Positions 12,667 to 20,550 of a DNA stretch of 64,000 nt are shown here, in pieces. The number at the start of each line of letters is the position of its first letter. The first letter of the stretch is position 1. The translations under genes and the position numbers were made by a program. This stretch comes from Planctomycetota bacterium (GTDB lineage Bacteria; Planctomycetota; Phycisphaerae; Phycisphaerales; Zrk34): positions 1 through 64,000 of the forward strand of contig WGMD01000002.1 in the NCBI GenBank assembly GCA_016125255.1. The letters are read 5' to 3'. Below the pieces are notes generated by a model that was not told the DNA's origin, did not search any database, and saw only the letters and a program-made list of their open reading frames with translations.

Positions 12667-13950
12667 ATGACGACTCAGACCAGCGGCTTTTTCAAGGGAC
12701 TCAAGTGTCGCGAATGCGGCAAGACCTACCCGGCGGATGTCCGCTACGTGTGCGAGGAATGCTTCGGTCCCGTCGAGGTCGATTACGACTACGACGCGAT
12801 CAAGAAAGTGCTCACGCGGCAGCTCATCGAATCGCGCGGGCACAATATGTGGCGATACAAGGAACTGCTCCCGGTGGACGGCGAAGTGACGGTCGGCCCG
12901 GACGTGGGCTATACGCCGCTGGTCAAGGCCGATCGGCTCGCCGCGGCGCTGGGCGTCAAGACTGTCTACGTCAAGAATGACACCGTCAACTATCCCACGC
13001 TCAGCTTCAAGGACCGCGTCGTCTCCGTCGCGCTGACCCGCGCCAAGGAATTCGGCTACGAGACCGTCGGCTGCGCTTCGACGGGCAACCTCGCCAACTC
13101 CGTCGCCGCCAACGCCGCCGCCGCCGGGCTCAAGGCGTTCGTGATCATCCCCAGCGATCTGGAAGTCGGCAAGATCATCGGCTCGCTGATTTACGGGGCT
13201 CACGTCGTCGGCGTCGACGGCACGTATGACAATGTCAATCGTCTGTGCAGCGAGATCGCGGGGCGATACAACTGGGCGTTCGTGAATGTGAACATGCGGC
13301 CGTACTACGCCGAGGGGTCCAAGACGATGGGCTATGAGATCGCGGAGCAGCTCGGCTGGGAGCTGCCGGATCAGGTGGTCAGTCCGATGGCCGGCGGGTC
13401 GCTGATCTGCAAGCTCGACAAGGCGTTCAAGGAGCTGACGAAGCTCGGGCTCGTCAAGGGCAAGCCGGTGAAGATTTACGGGGCGCAGGCGGAAGGTTGT
13501 GCGCCGATCGTGAACATGGTCAAGGACGAAGCGGACTGGATCAAACCGATCCGCAAGCCCAATACGATCGTCAAGAGTCTGGCGATCGGCGACCCGGCGG
13601 ATGGTCCGTACGCCGCGGCGACGATGCGTCAGTCGGGCGGATGGGGCGAGAATCCCAATGACAAGGAAGTCGTGGCGGGCATTCGCCTGCTGGCCGAGAC
13701 GACGGGCATCTTCGCGGAAACCGCCGGCGGGACGACCGTCGCGGCAGCGAAGCGGCTCATCGAATCGGGCCGCATCGACCGTAACGGATCGCTCGTGTTG
13801 TGCATCACAGGCAACGGCCTGAAAACGAAGGAGGCCGTCAGCGGCGAGTTCAAGGCGATCGACACGATCAAGCCCTCGCTCGCCGAGTTCGACGCGCTCT
13901 TGGAAAAATCGAATCAGACCACTCAAGAGGAAGTCCCATCATGCCGGTAA
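12667..13950 (+). CDS. Threonine-synthase-like PLP enzyme under SAM riboswitch control; candidate homocysteine synthase
   Basis: The 427-residue fold-type II PLP enzyme starts with a zinc-ribbon-like segment (CRECGKTYPADVRYVCEEC). PLP Lys115 lies in YPTLSFKDRVV, and ASTGNLANSVAA is the substrate loop. By similarity it is a threonine synthase acting on O-phosphohomoserine. The SAM-I riboswitch, the overlapping sulfur-carrier gene and the surrounding sulfur genes make thiolation to homocysteine more plausible than threonine formation. The usual NPTGSFKDR motif is altered to YPTLSFKDR. ATG 12667 follows AGGTG by nine bases. The last 10 bases overlap the carrier gene, implying translational coupling. 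Confidence 0.85.
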   Translation: MTTQTSGFFKGLKCRECGKTYPADVRYVCEECFGPVEVDYDYDAIKKVLTRQLIESRGHNMWRYKELLPVDGEVTVGPDVGYTPLVKADRLAAALGVKTVYVKNDTVNYPTLSFKDRVVSVALTRAKEFGYETVGCASTGNLANSVAANAAAAGLKAFVIIPSDLEVGKIIGSLIYGAHVVGVDGTYDNVNRLCSEIAGRYNWAFVNVNMRPYYAEGSKTMGYEIAEQLGWELPDQVVSPMAGGSLICKLDKAFKELTKLGLVKGKPVKIYGAQAEGCAPIVNMVKDEADWIKPIRKPNTIVKSLAIGDPADGPYAAATMRQSGGWGENPNDKEVVAGIRLLAETTGIFAETAGGTTVAAAKRLIESGRIDRNGSLVLCITGNGLKTKEAVSGEFKAIDTIKPSLAEFDALLEKSNQTTQEEVPSCR

Positions 13951-14216
13951 CCGTTCTGATCCCCACCCCGCTGCGCAAGCTCACCAATGAGCAGGAGACG
14001 GTCAGCGCCGAAGGCGAGACCGTGGCGGCGGTCATCGCGTCGCTTCAAGCCGAGTTCCCTGGTCTCAAGGAGCGTCTTTGCGACGAGAAGGGCGCGCTGC
14101 GCCGCTTCGTCAACGTCTTCCTTAACGGGGAGGACATCCGTTTCGCCGACGGACCGCGGACCGCGGTCAAGGACGGCGACGAGCTTTCGATCATCCCGGC
14201 CATCGCCGGCGGCTGA
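13941..14216 (+). CDS. MoaD/ThiS-family sulfur carrier protein
   Basis: The 91-residue beta-grasp protein ends in PAIAGG, with the exposed C-terminal Gly-Gly needed for thiocarboxylate formation. It is closely similar to the N-terminal domain of the fusion at 10137-11591 (MPVTV.IPT.LR start, RFVNVF.N..DIR, VKDGDEL.I.PA.AGG). GAGGAAG precedes ATG 13941. The gene overlaps the threonine-synthase-like gene by 10 bases, so the two are SAM-controlled together. It is the best candidate sulfur donor for that enzyme. It could also serve the CysM-like synthase, molybdopterin or thiamine. Confidence 0.85.
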   Translation: MPVTVLIPTPLRKLTNEQETVSAEGETVAAVIASLQAEFPGLKERLCDEKGALRRFVNVFLNGEDIRFADGPRTAVKDGDELSIIPAIAGG

Positions 14217-14278
14217 CCCCCGGACCCCCGGAATGTAGGTGGGGCGTCGCCCGTGATGGCGGATTGGCATCGTCTACA

Positions 14279-15055
14279 ATGGCTATCGTGGAATACACCA
14301 CCGAAGCTCAACAAGCGCAGGCCCGGCTGGCCGAGGCGGCACAGCGGCTCGACGCCGCCCCGCCGCAGGACATTCTGCGCTGGGCCGTCGAAAACTATCG
14401 CGGCGCCATCTCCCTGGCGTGCAGCTTCGGCATGCAGTCCGTCGCCATCATCGACATGCTCGCGCAAGGCAACTGGCTCAAGGACGTCGAAGTCTTCTAC
14501 CTCGACACCGGCGTCCTCTTCGCCGAGACGCATCAGACCCGGCTCAAAATCCAGCAACGCTACGGCTTCCGCGCCATCCGCGTCTCGTCGGACATGAGCT
14601 GGGAGGAACAGCAGCAGAAATTCGGCGGCCACCTCTACGAGCGCGGCGTCGAAGGCGTCAACCAGTGCTGCGAAATCCGCAAGAACGAGCCGACACGCCG
14701 CTACCTCACCGGCAAAAAAGCATGGATCACCGGCATGCGCCGCGCCCATTCGTCCAACCGCTCGCGCGTCGGCGTCGTCGGATGGGACGCCAAGCATGAA
14801 CTGGTCAAGATCAACCCCGTCGCCGCCATCGACGACGCCACCATCTGGGGCTACATCAAGGCCAACAACGTCCCCTACAACCCGCTCTACGATCAGGGCT
14901 ACCCGTCCATCGGCTGCAACACCCCCGTCTGCACCCGCCCCGTCGCCCCCGGCGAAGACCCCCGCGCCGGCCGCTGGGCCGGCATGAGCAAAACCGAGTG
15001 CGGCATCCACCTCGACGGCCAACAAATCAAATCCCTCGACGGGTCACAACTCTAA
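14279..15055 (+). CDS. cysH: Phosphoadenylyl/adenylyl-sulfate reductase (CysH)
   Basis: The 258-residue sulfonucleotide reductase makes sulfite from APS or PAPS with thioredoxin, feeding the sulfite reductase at the other end of the locus. It has the PP-loop-like SLACSFGMQSVAIIDM, the YLDTG motif and the C-terminal ECGIH redox motif. Cluster cysteines are Cys130-Cys131 (NQCCEIRK) and Cys213/Cys218 (GCNTPVCTRPV). Cluster-bearing enzymes normally have CxxC at the latter site; here it is Cx4C. ATG 14279 is the first ATG before conserved sequence, with a weak Shine-Dalgarno. No sulfate adenylyltransferase is in the window. Confidence 0.87.
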   Translation: MAIVEYTTEAQQAQARLAEAAQRLDAAPPQDILRWAVENYRGAISLACSFGMQSVAIIDMLAQGNWLKDVEVFYLDTGVLFAETHQTRLKIQQRYGFRAIRVSSDMSWEEQQQKFGGHLYERGVEGVNQCCEIRKNEPTRRYLTGKKAWITGMRRAHSSNRSRVGVVGWDAKHELVKINPVAAIDDATIWGYIKANNVPYNPLYDQGYPSIGCNTPVCTRPVAPGEDPRAGRWAGMSKTECGIHLDGQQIKSLDGSQL

Positions 15056-15064
15056 CCGCACCAA

Positions 15065-15098
15065 AGACAAAGCCCGCCGCAAGCGGCGGGCTTTGTCT
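15065..15098. terminator. Bidirectional terminator between cysH and the permease
   Basis: AGACAAAGCCCGCCGC (15065-15080) pairs with GCGGCGGGCTTTGTCT (15083-15098) across an AA loop. This gives a 16-bp hairpin with A- and T-rich outer arms. It lies between two convergent genes and can serve both strands. Confidence 0.88.
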
Positions 15099-16691
15099 TC
15101 ACGACTCCACATACTTCGTCGGCACCGTCAACCATCGCGCACCCGCCAAACAGATCGCCATGCACACATAGCCGATGACCCATGCCCATGCCGGGTGCAG
15201 GTCGATGGCCGTGTCGGCGGGGGTCCAGCGGTAGCCGTGCATCAGGCCGGTCGCGCTGATGGCGGCGGCGATCAGGGCCCAGCACGCGGCGGCGAGAAAC
15301 CGCCGCTCGATGATCATGACGACCATCGCGGCGAGAATCATCGCCGTCAGAATGAACCCCTGTTCCAACGCCAGCGCGCCGCCGAGGTTCTGCCCCGCAT
15401 TGGAAAAACCCGCGAGAATGTCGGCGGATTTATCAATGAACGACGGCCCATCCGGCGGCCCCATGCCGCCGACGCGCAGGCCGAGCTTCGCCATCAGCGC
15501 GCCCCATGTGACGATGCCCGGCAACAATCCGACGACGACGGCCGGGGCGTGCTGGCGCGGCGTGGCGGAGAACGCCTGCGCGGTGATCACGATGCCGATC
15601 CATAGCACAATCGCCATGCCCGCCTGCACCGGTGCGACATAAGCAATATGCGCCGCCGCGCCGGTCAGACAGATCGCCGTCATGAACGCGGCGTTGAGAA
15701 TCGAGTACCCCGCTCGTGCGCCCATCTCTTTCCATCCCGGATGCCCGATGTAGATCGTCGTCGGGAAGCACGAGCCGAACAAGGCGGCGGCGATGGAGCC
15801 GATCCCGTTGACCGCCATCGACGGCGCGGTCGGAAAATGATCGCCCTCCGCCGCCGCCGATTCGATGTTCTGCATCGAACCGACGACGTTGAAAATCCCC
15901 ATCGGAATGATGACCGACAGATACGTCAGCAGGTAGTCGCTCCGCAGCGCTTCGATGAGATCGCCGATGACCGGCACGGGCACGCGCAGCGACAATGATG
16001 TCGTCGGTTCAGGGCCCGGCGCCAGTCCCGTCGCCCAGCACAGCGCGATGCCGATGGCGACGGCGATGAGCCCGGCGGGCAAACCGAAGCGGAACTTCAC
16101 CCGGCCGAAGTAGGCGATGAGGATGACGGCCAGCGTGGTGAGCCCGACGATCGGATGAGCATACGTGTCGAGCAGAAACGCGCCGCTGATGAAAACGATG
16201 GCGATGCCGGCGAGGGTGGACAAGAGAGCGGCGCGCGGGGTGAGGCGGCGGATGTGCTCGGCGATGAAGGAGCCGGCGAATTCGATCACGCCGCTGGCGA
16301 GACAGGCGATGAGTCCGGCGTGCCAGGCGGTGATCGCGGCGGCGCGGGCGCCTGCCCCGTTGCCCATCGCCGTCAGCTTCGCCGGCAGCATCACGAGAAA
16401 GATGTAGGCGAAGACGCTGGGCGTGTTGATGCCGTAAGGCAGGGCGCAGATGTCATCGCGGCCAAGCTTGTCGCCGAGCCGCTTGGCCTGCCACGCGTAA
16501 AACACATTCCCGATGATCAGCGACACCGCCACGCCCGGCAGCACGCGCCCCAGCAAAAGGTCATCGTCGAATCCCAGCACGAAGCGGCACAGCGACAGGA
16601 TCACCAGAAGCTGCACCAGATTGTCCAGCGCCAGCCCGAAGAACCCATCGACATCCCCGCGCACGAACCATTTCATCGAACGACCGGTCAT
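15099..16691 (-). CDS. NCS2-type (xanthine/uracil-like) permease
   Basis: The 530-residue integral membrane protein has about 12-14 predicted transmembrane segments. It carries NCS2-like motifs (DNLVQLLVILSLC, ALPYGINTPSVFAYIFLV, VVGSMQNIESAAAEGD). NCS2 proteins import purines, pyrimidines or similar anions. The substrate cannot be told from sequence, and although it lies next to sulfur genes it is on the opposite strand beyond a terminator. ATG 16691 has AGGA upstream. It follows gspD by 147 bases and may be the last gene of that transcript or separate. Confidence 0.75.
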   Translation of the reverse strand: MTGRSMKWFVRGDVDGFFGLALDNLVQLLVILSLCRFVLGFDDDLLLGRVLPGVAVSLIIGNVFYAWQAKRLGDKLGRDDICALPYGINTPSVFAYIFLVMLPAKLTAMGNGAGARAAAITAWHAGLIACLASGVIEFAGSFIAEHIRRLTPRAALLSTLAGIAIVFISGAFLLDTYAHPIVGLTTLAVILIAYFGRVKFRFGLPAGLIAVAIGIALCWATGLAPGPEPTTSLSLRVPVPVIGDLIEALRSDYLLTYLSVIIPMGIFNVVGSMQNIESAAAEGDHFPTAPSMAVNGIGSIAAALFGSCFPTTIYIGHPGWKEMGARAGYSILNAAFMTAICLTGAAAHIAYVAPVQAGMAIVLWIGIVITAQAFSATPRQHAPAVVVGLLPGIVTWGALMAKLGLRVGGMGPPDGPSFIDKSADILAGFSNAGQNLGGALALEQGFILTAMILAAMVVMIIERRFLAAACWALIAAAISATGLMHGYRWTPADTAIDLHPAWAWVIGYVCMAICLAGARWLTVPTKYVES

Positions 16692-16774
16692 ACCCAATCC
16701 TGTCCGCCTCGACTGTGTTCTCACCCCTGCCTCGAAGGAAGGGGTTCACACATCGTTTGCTTCGCTCAAAATAC

Positions 16775-16792
16775 AAAGCGCTTCATCGCTTT
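16775..16792 (-). terminator. Weak hairpin after gspD
   Basis: On the minus strand AAAGCG and CGCTTT form a 6-bp stem followed by GTATTTTG. It lies between gspD and the permease and may partly end the secretion operon. The T-run is poor. Confidence 0.3.
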
Positions 16793-16838
16793 GCCATCCC
16801 CCTCCCGGCCACCCATCGAGAGGGACGGTCGTGCGGCG

Positions 16839-19280
16839 CTACTTTTTCTTTTCCTCCGGATGGGAGAGGCGGAGTTTGGGGTCGATTTCGTTGGGGCCGT
16901 TGGTGGGGTTGGGGGCGTTGGGGTCGTAGTGAGGTTCGGGGCGGTCGACGCCGTCGCCGCGCTGAAGGCCGCGCAGGTGGCGGTCGAATTCGCCGGGCTG
17001 GACGGCATCGGGGACGATCTGCGTGCCCTTCTTCTCGTCCTCGGTGATCTTCTCAAGACGGTCGGCTTCGGAAGCGACATGCGGCGTCAGGAAAATCAAG
17101 AGTTCGGTCTTGCGCTTTTCGTTTTCCTGGCGCTGGAAGAGGAGGCCCACAAGCGGGATGTCGCCGAGGAGCGGGACTTTCTTGATGGTGGCGGTCTTCT
17201 GGTCCTGCATGAGGCCGCCGATGACGATGGTCTTGCCGGTCTGAATGGCGACGCGGGTCGAGGCGGAGCGCTTTTCGATGACTGGGGCGTTGACGGTTTC
17301 GGAGATGGGGACGGACTCGCCGCTGATCGAGGAAATCTCCGGCGCGACGTCCATCGTGACGAGTTTGTCGGGGCTGATGTGGGGGGTGACGTTGAGGATG
17401 ATGCCGACGTCGTCGTACTGGATGGTGTTGATGGTGTCGCCGTTATCGGTGATCCGGGTGTTTCGGATGAAGGGGACTTCGGAGCCGACGGTGATGGTGG
17501 CGAGCTGATTGTCGGAGGCGAGGATGTAGGGACGGGAGAGGACTTCGAGCTTGCCGACTTCCTCGAGGGCGCGGAGCGTTGCGGACATGTCGCCGGCGAC
17601 GAGTTTATAGACGAGACCGCCGCTGGCCATGCCCGCCGCTTCGACGCCGAAGTCGGTGAACAGGGTCGAGTTGTTGGGGGCGTTGACGACGGAGAATTCG
17701 GCCCCGAGGTCGACGGAGTCGGAGTGGGTCACTTCGGCGATGAGCACCTTGATGAGGACCTGCGGGACGGGGCGATCGAGTTCCTTGATGATGGTGCGGA
17801 CACGCTCGAAGTTGCCGGGAGCGGTCATGACCAGCAGCGAATTGGTGTCGGGGTCAGCGACGATCTGCACATTGCCGACGAGTTCGCCGAGGGCTTCCAT
17901 GGAAGCGGGCGAGAGGTTGGCGGCCTGAAGGAGGGCGTTGCGTGCTTCGCTGGGCCCGCCGGGGGTCGAGCCGCCTGTGTTCGGCCCGCCGATGGGGGTT
18001 TCGGGGAATCGGGAGGTATTGTTGCCGCGCTGGCGGTTAGTGTTGGTTCCGGTGGCGCTGGTGCTGCTATTGCGGGCCGAGCCGGTCGCGCCGAAGAGCG
18101 TATTGAGGACGGTTTCGAGGTTCTTGCTCTGGGCGTGTTCGATGGCGTAGACGAAGACGCCCTGCGTGGCGACGGGGTTGGCGTCGAGTTCCTTGATGAC
18201 ATCTTCGACGACCTTCAGGGTCGAGGGGGGACCGGCGACGACGACGGTGTTGGTGCGGTCGTCGGCGGAGGCGGTCAGGGGAGCATCGACGCGGCCGGGG
18301 GATTCGGAGTCGTTGTTGTCCTCACCGCCGCGTCCGCCGCGCATCATGTTGCGGAAGAATTCGGCGCGGGGGTCGCGCTGATTGCGGCTGCTGCTGCGGC
18401 TGCGGGCGTTTTCGCCGAAGGTGTCGTTGATGAGACGGGCGGTGTCGGTGGCGCGGGCGTACTGGAGCGGGAAGACCTTGACTTCCGAGACGCTCGTCAG
18501 AGCGGAGTCCATCGCCGAGATGACCTGCACGAGGCGGCGGATATTGGCGGAGGTGTCGGTGATGATGATCGTGTTGGAGCCGGCGTTGGCGGTCACGGCG
18601 GCGGTTTCGGAAAGGATCGGGCGCAGGTCCTTGAGAAGCTGCGTCGACTCGGCGCTGGAAACGGGGACGACCTGCGTGATGATTTCATCGGTGGCGGGGA
18701 TTTTTTCGGGATTGGCGCCGACGCGGACGGGGACGCTGGACTTGGTGGCGGAGGAGACGGACATGATCTTGAGCGTGCGGTCCATGCGGACAGCGGCATA
18801 GCCCTTTTCGCGCAGGACGGTGTTGAAGACCTGGACGGCTTCGTCGATGGTCATCGGCTGCTTGCTGATGATGGTGATTCGGCCGGAGACTTCGGTGGGC
18901 TTGACCACGATGAGCCCGGCGACGGCGGAGAGGTAATCGAGCACGGCATCAATCGACGCGTCACGGAAGTTGAGCATGATCTTGTCGGACGGCGCGGCCA
19001 GAAGTGCCGGGTCGGGCTTCTTGCCGATCTGCACGCCGGGCTCCGCGGCCGGAGCGTCGGCGGCGGGTGCGTCGGGTTTGGGCGCCGCTTCGGTCGCGGG
19101 CGCATCGGCCTTGGGCGCGTCGGGTTTCGGCGCGGACTCAGCGGCGGGCGCATCGGCAGGCGCTGCGGCCGGCGCGGGTACAGGTGTCTGCGTCTCCGCG
19201 TCATCGGCCCATGCGAAGCCCGCGATCAGCATGACGAGCATGGCGTTAAGCACCCATCGCAACACGTTCAGTCGGCTCAT
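16839..19280 (-). CDS. gspD: Type II secretion system secretin GspD
   Basis: The 813-residue outer-membrane secretin has a signal peptide (about 1-25), then a Pro/Ala/Asp-rich linker (to about 85). N-domains follow (NFRDASIDAVLDYLSAVAG; VFPLQYARATDTARLINDTF; VFVYAIEHAQSKNLETVLNTLFG), two of them interrupted by Ser/Asn/Gly-rich loops. The secretin core has VPLLGDIPLVGLLF, the hallmark near residue 725. The C-terminal tail is charged and Pro-rich. Its start overlaps the gspC stop (ATGA), and it is the last gene of the gsp operon. Confidence 0.93.
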   Translation of the reverse strand: MSRLNVLRWVLNAMLVMLIAGFAWADDAETQTPVPAPAAAPADAPAAESAPKPDAPKADAPATEAAPKPDAPAADAPAAEPGVQIGKKPDPALLAAPSDKIMLNFRDASIDAVLDYLSAVAGLIVVKPTEVSGRITIISKQPMTIDEAVQVFNTVLREKGYAAVRMDRTLKIMSVSSATKSSVPVRVGANPEKIPATDEIITQVVPVSSAESTQLLKDLRPILSETAAVTANAGSNTIIITDTSANIRRLVQVISAMDSALTSVSEVKVFPLQYARATDTARLINDTFGENARSRSSSRNQRDPRAEFFRNMMRGGRGGEDNNDSESPGRVDAPLTASADDRTNTVVVAGPPSTLKVVEDVIKELDANPVATQGVFVYAIEHAQSKNLETVLNTLFGATGSARNSSTSATGTNTNRQRGNNTSRFPETPIGGPNTGGSTPGGPSEARNALLQAANLSPASMEALGELVGNVQIVADPDTNSLLVMTAPGNFERVRTIIKELDRPVPQVLIKVLIAEVTHSDSVDLGAEFSVVNAPNNSTLFTDFGVEAAGMASGGLVYKLVAGDMSATLRALEEVGKLEVLSRPYILASDNQLATITVGSEVPFIRNTRITDNGDTINTIQYDDVGIILNVTPHISPDKLVTMDVAPEISSISGESVPISETVNAPVIEKRSASTRVAIQTGKTIVIGGLMQDQKTATIKKVPLLGDIPLVGLLFQRQENEKRKTELLIFLTPHVASEADRLEKITEDEKKGTQIVPDAVQPGEFDRHLRGLQRGDGVDRPEPHYDPNAPNPTNGPNEIDPKLRLSHPEEKKK

Positions 19281-19984
19281 TTGTTGAGCTCCTGCTCACG
19301 GCGGCGTCGGAGCCGCTCAAGAATGGAAAGATTCGCATCATCACCGGCGCCCCCGGCAGCGCCGGCGGCGGGAGACGTGCCGGCATCAGCAGCGCCGGCG
19401 GGTTTGGACGCATCACCGGCGGTCGCGCCGGGCTTGCCGGCGTCGGTGGAAGCGGTCGAAGCCATGGCGCGTCCGCTGGACGAGCTGGTCGAGCTGGACG
19501 CAAGCGGCGCGGGCGGCTGCTCGCCGGAGAGCAGATAGCCGACGGGGATGTCGAGCTTGTTGTCACCGTCGGCGCGGACGATGCCGTCGATGGTGATGTC
19601 GCGGACGGTCAGGCCGTCGACGGTTTCGCCGACTTTGACACGGGCGACCTGGTGATCGCGCTGGTTTTCGATGAAGGCGTAGGCGCGTTCGCCGACGACG
19701 CTGATACCGACGAGGACGTGATGCGAGCCGGGCTTGGCGGGAGGCGGCGGCGGCGGCGGCGCGGCGTCGTCGACCTTGACTTCGGGTTTCGGGGCCGGGT
19801 CATGCTCGGTGCGGATCGGCGGGCGCTTCTTGGCGAACATGCTGCGCTCGACGACGACCGAGTAGCGCGTCCAGGCCGGCTTGTCCGACGGCGGCGTGAT
19901 GGCCGTCGACTTGACGCCCGGCGTCGCGCTCGGCCCGGTCGCGGCGGCGAGCAGGGTCAGCATGACCATGACCAACGTGTTCAT
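19277..19984 (-). CDS. gspC: GspC-like inner-membrane/secretin linker protein
   Basis: The 235-residue protein has an N-terminal hydrophobic segment (LVMVMLTLLAAATG). The C/PulC homology-type region reads HVLVGISVVGERAYAFIENQRDHQVARVKVGETVDGLTVRDI-like within residues 90-140, where GspC binds GspD. A poly-Pro run precedes it, and an Ala/Ser/Thr-rich tail follows, ending in a charged helix (ILERLRRRREQELNK). It lacks a PDZ domain. It overlaps gspM and gspD by ATGA junctions. The assignment rests on position and the short homology region. Confidence 0.7.
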   Translation of the reverse strand: MNTLVMVMLTLLAAATGPSATPGVKSTAITPPSDKPAWTRYSVVVERSMFAKKRPPIRTEHDPAPKPEVKVDDAAPPPPPPPAKPGSHHVLVGISVVGERAYAFIENQRDHQVARVKVGETVDGLTVRDITIDGIVRADGDNKLDIPVGYLLSGEQPPAPLASSSTSSSSGRAMASTASTDAGKPGATAGDASKPAGAADAGTSPAAGAAGGAGDDANLSILERLRRRREQELNK

Positions 19985-20550
19985 GACGCACCCCCTGTCG
20001 CCGGCCGCGTCGCCGCAGCGGCGGCGTTCTGCACCGGAACACGATAGAGCGTCGAGACGCGCAGCTCGATGGTCAGATCGTCCTTGCCTTCCGAGGCCCC
20101 GATGCGCATGCGCCGCACGCGCACCGCCATGCTCGCGTTGTCAAGCTGATACAGGAAGTGCGCGATCGCATCCATCGACCCGACGCCTACGGCCGACACG
20201 ACCACTTCGCGCAGTTCCTCCTTGCCCGCCGGCCGTTCGGGCTGGAGCGTCGTCACGTTCAGCCGCGCATTTTTGGCGGCGTCGCGCAGTGCGTAGAGCA
20301 ACTGACTTTCCGCCGCGGCGGGGTCGGTCGGCAGATGCGCCGCGACGAGATCACGCCAGCGCGGGGACAGTTCGCGGCGGGTGCGAATCATGCGATTGTT
20401 GGATTCCAGTTCGTCGACGACATGCGAAGTCTGCTGCGACAGTTCGTCGCGCCACTGCTGTAGCGGCGAGAGCACGAAGCGGTCGAGGCCCAGCAGGAGC
20501 ACGGCCGTGGCGGCGACGATGGCGATGATCCTCTCACGACGGGACATCAT
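19981..20550 (-). CDS. gspM: GspM/PilO-like assembly protein
   Basis: The 189-residue bitopic protein has one N-terminal transmembrane helix (IIAIVAATAVLLLGLDRFVL), a coiled-coil-prone stretch (residues 30-60) and a ferredoxin-like C-terminal part (REVVVSAVGVGSMDAIAHFLYQL). This is the layout of GspM/PilO, which pairs with GspL. Overlaps with gspL upstream and gspC downstream by ATGA support co-translation. Confidence 0.75.
   Translation of the reverse strand: MMSRRERIIAIVAATAVLLLGLDRFVLSPLQQWRDELSQQTSHVVDELESNNRMIRTRRELSPRWRDLVAAHLPTDPAAAESQLLYALRDAAKNARLNVTTLQPERPAGKEELREVVVSAVGVGSMDAIAHFLYQLDNASMAVRVRRMRIGASEGKDDLTIELRVSTLYRVPVQNAAAAATRPATGGAS

Noticed and set aside
15099-16691. SulP-type sulfate transporter, suggested by the sulfur neighbourhood
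   Set aside because: The motifs (PYGINTP, DNLVQLL) match NCS2 permeases, no STAS domain is present, and the gene is on the opposite strand beyond a terminator.
16155-19538. 1127-codon plus-strand frame opposite gspD and the permease
   Set aside because: It is antisense to two well-supported genes; its Gly/Asp/Val-rich translation is the typical shadow of high-GC coding sequence.
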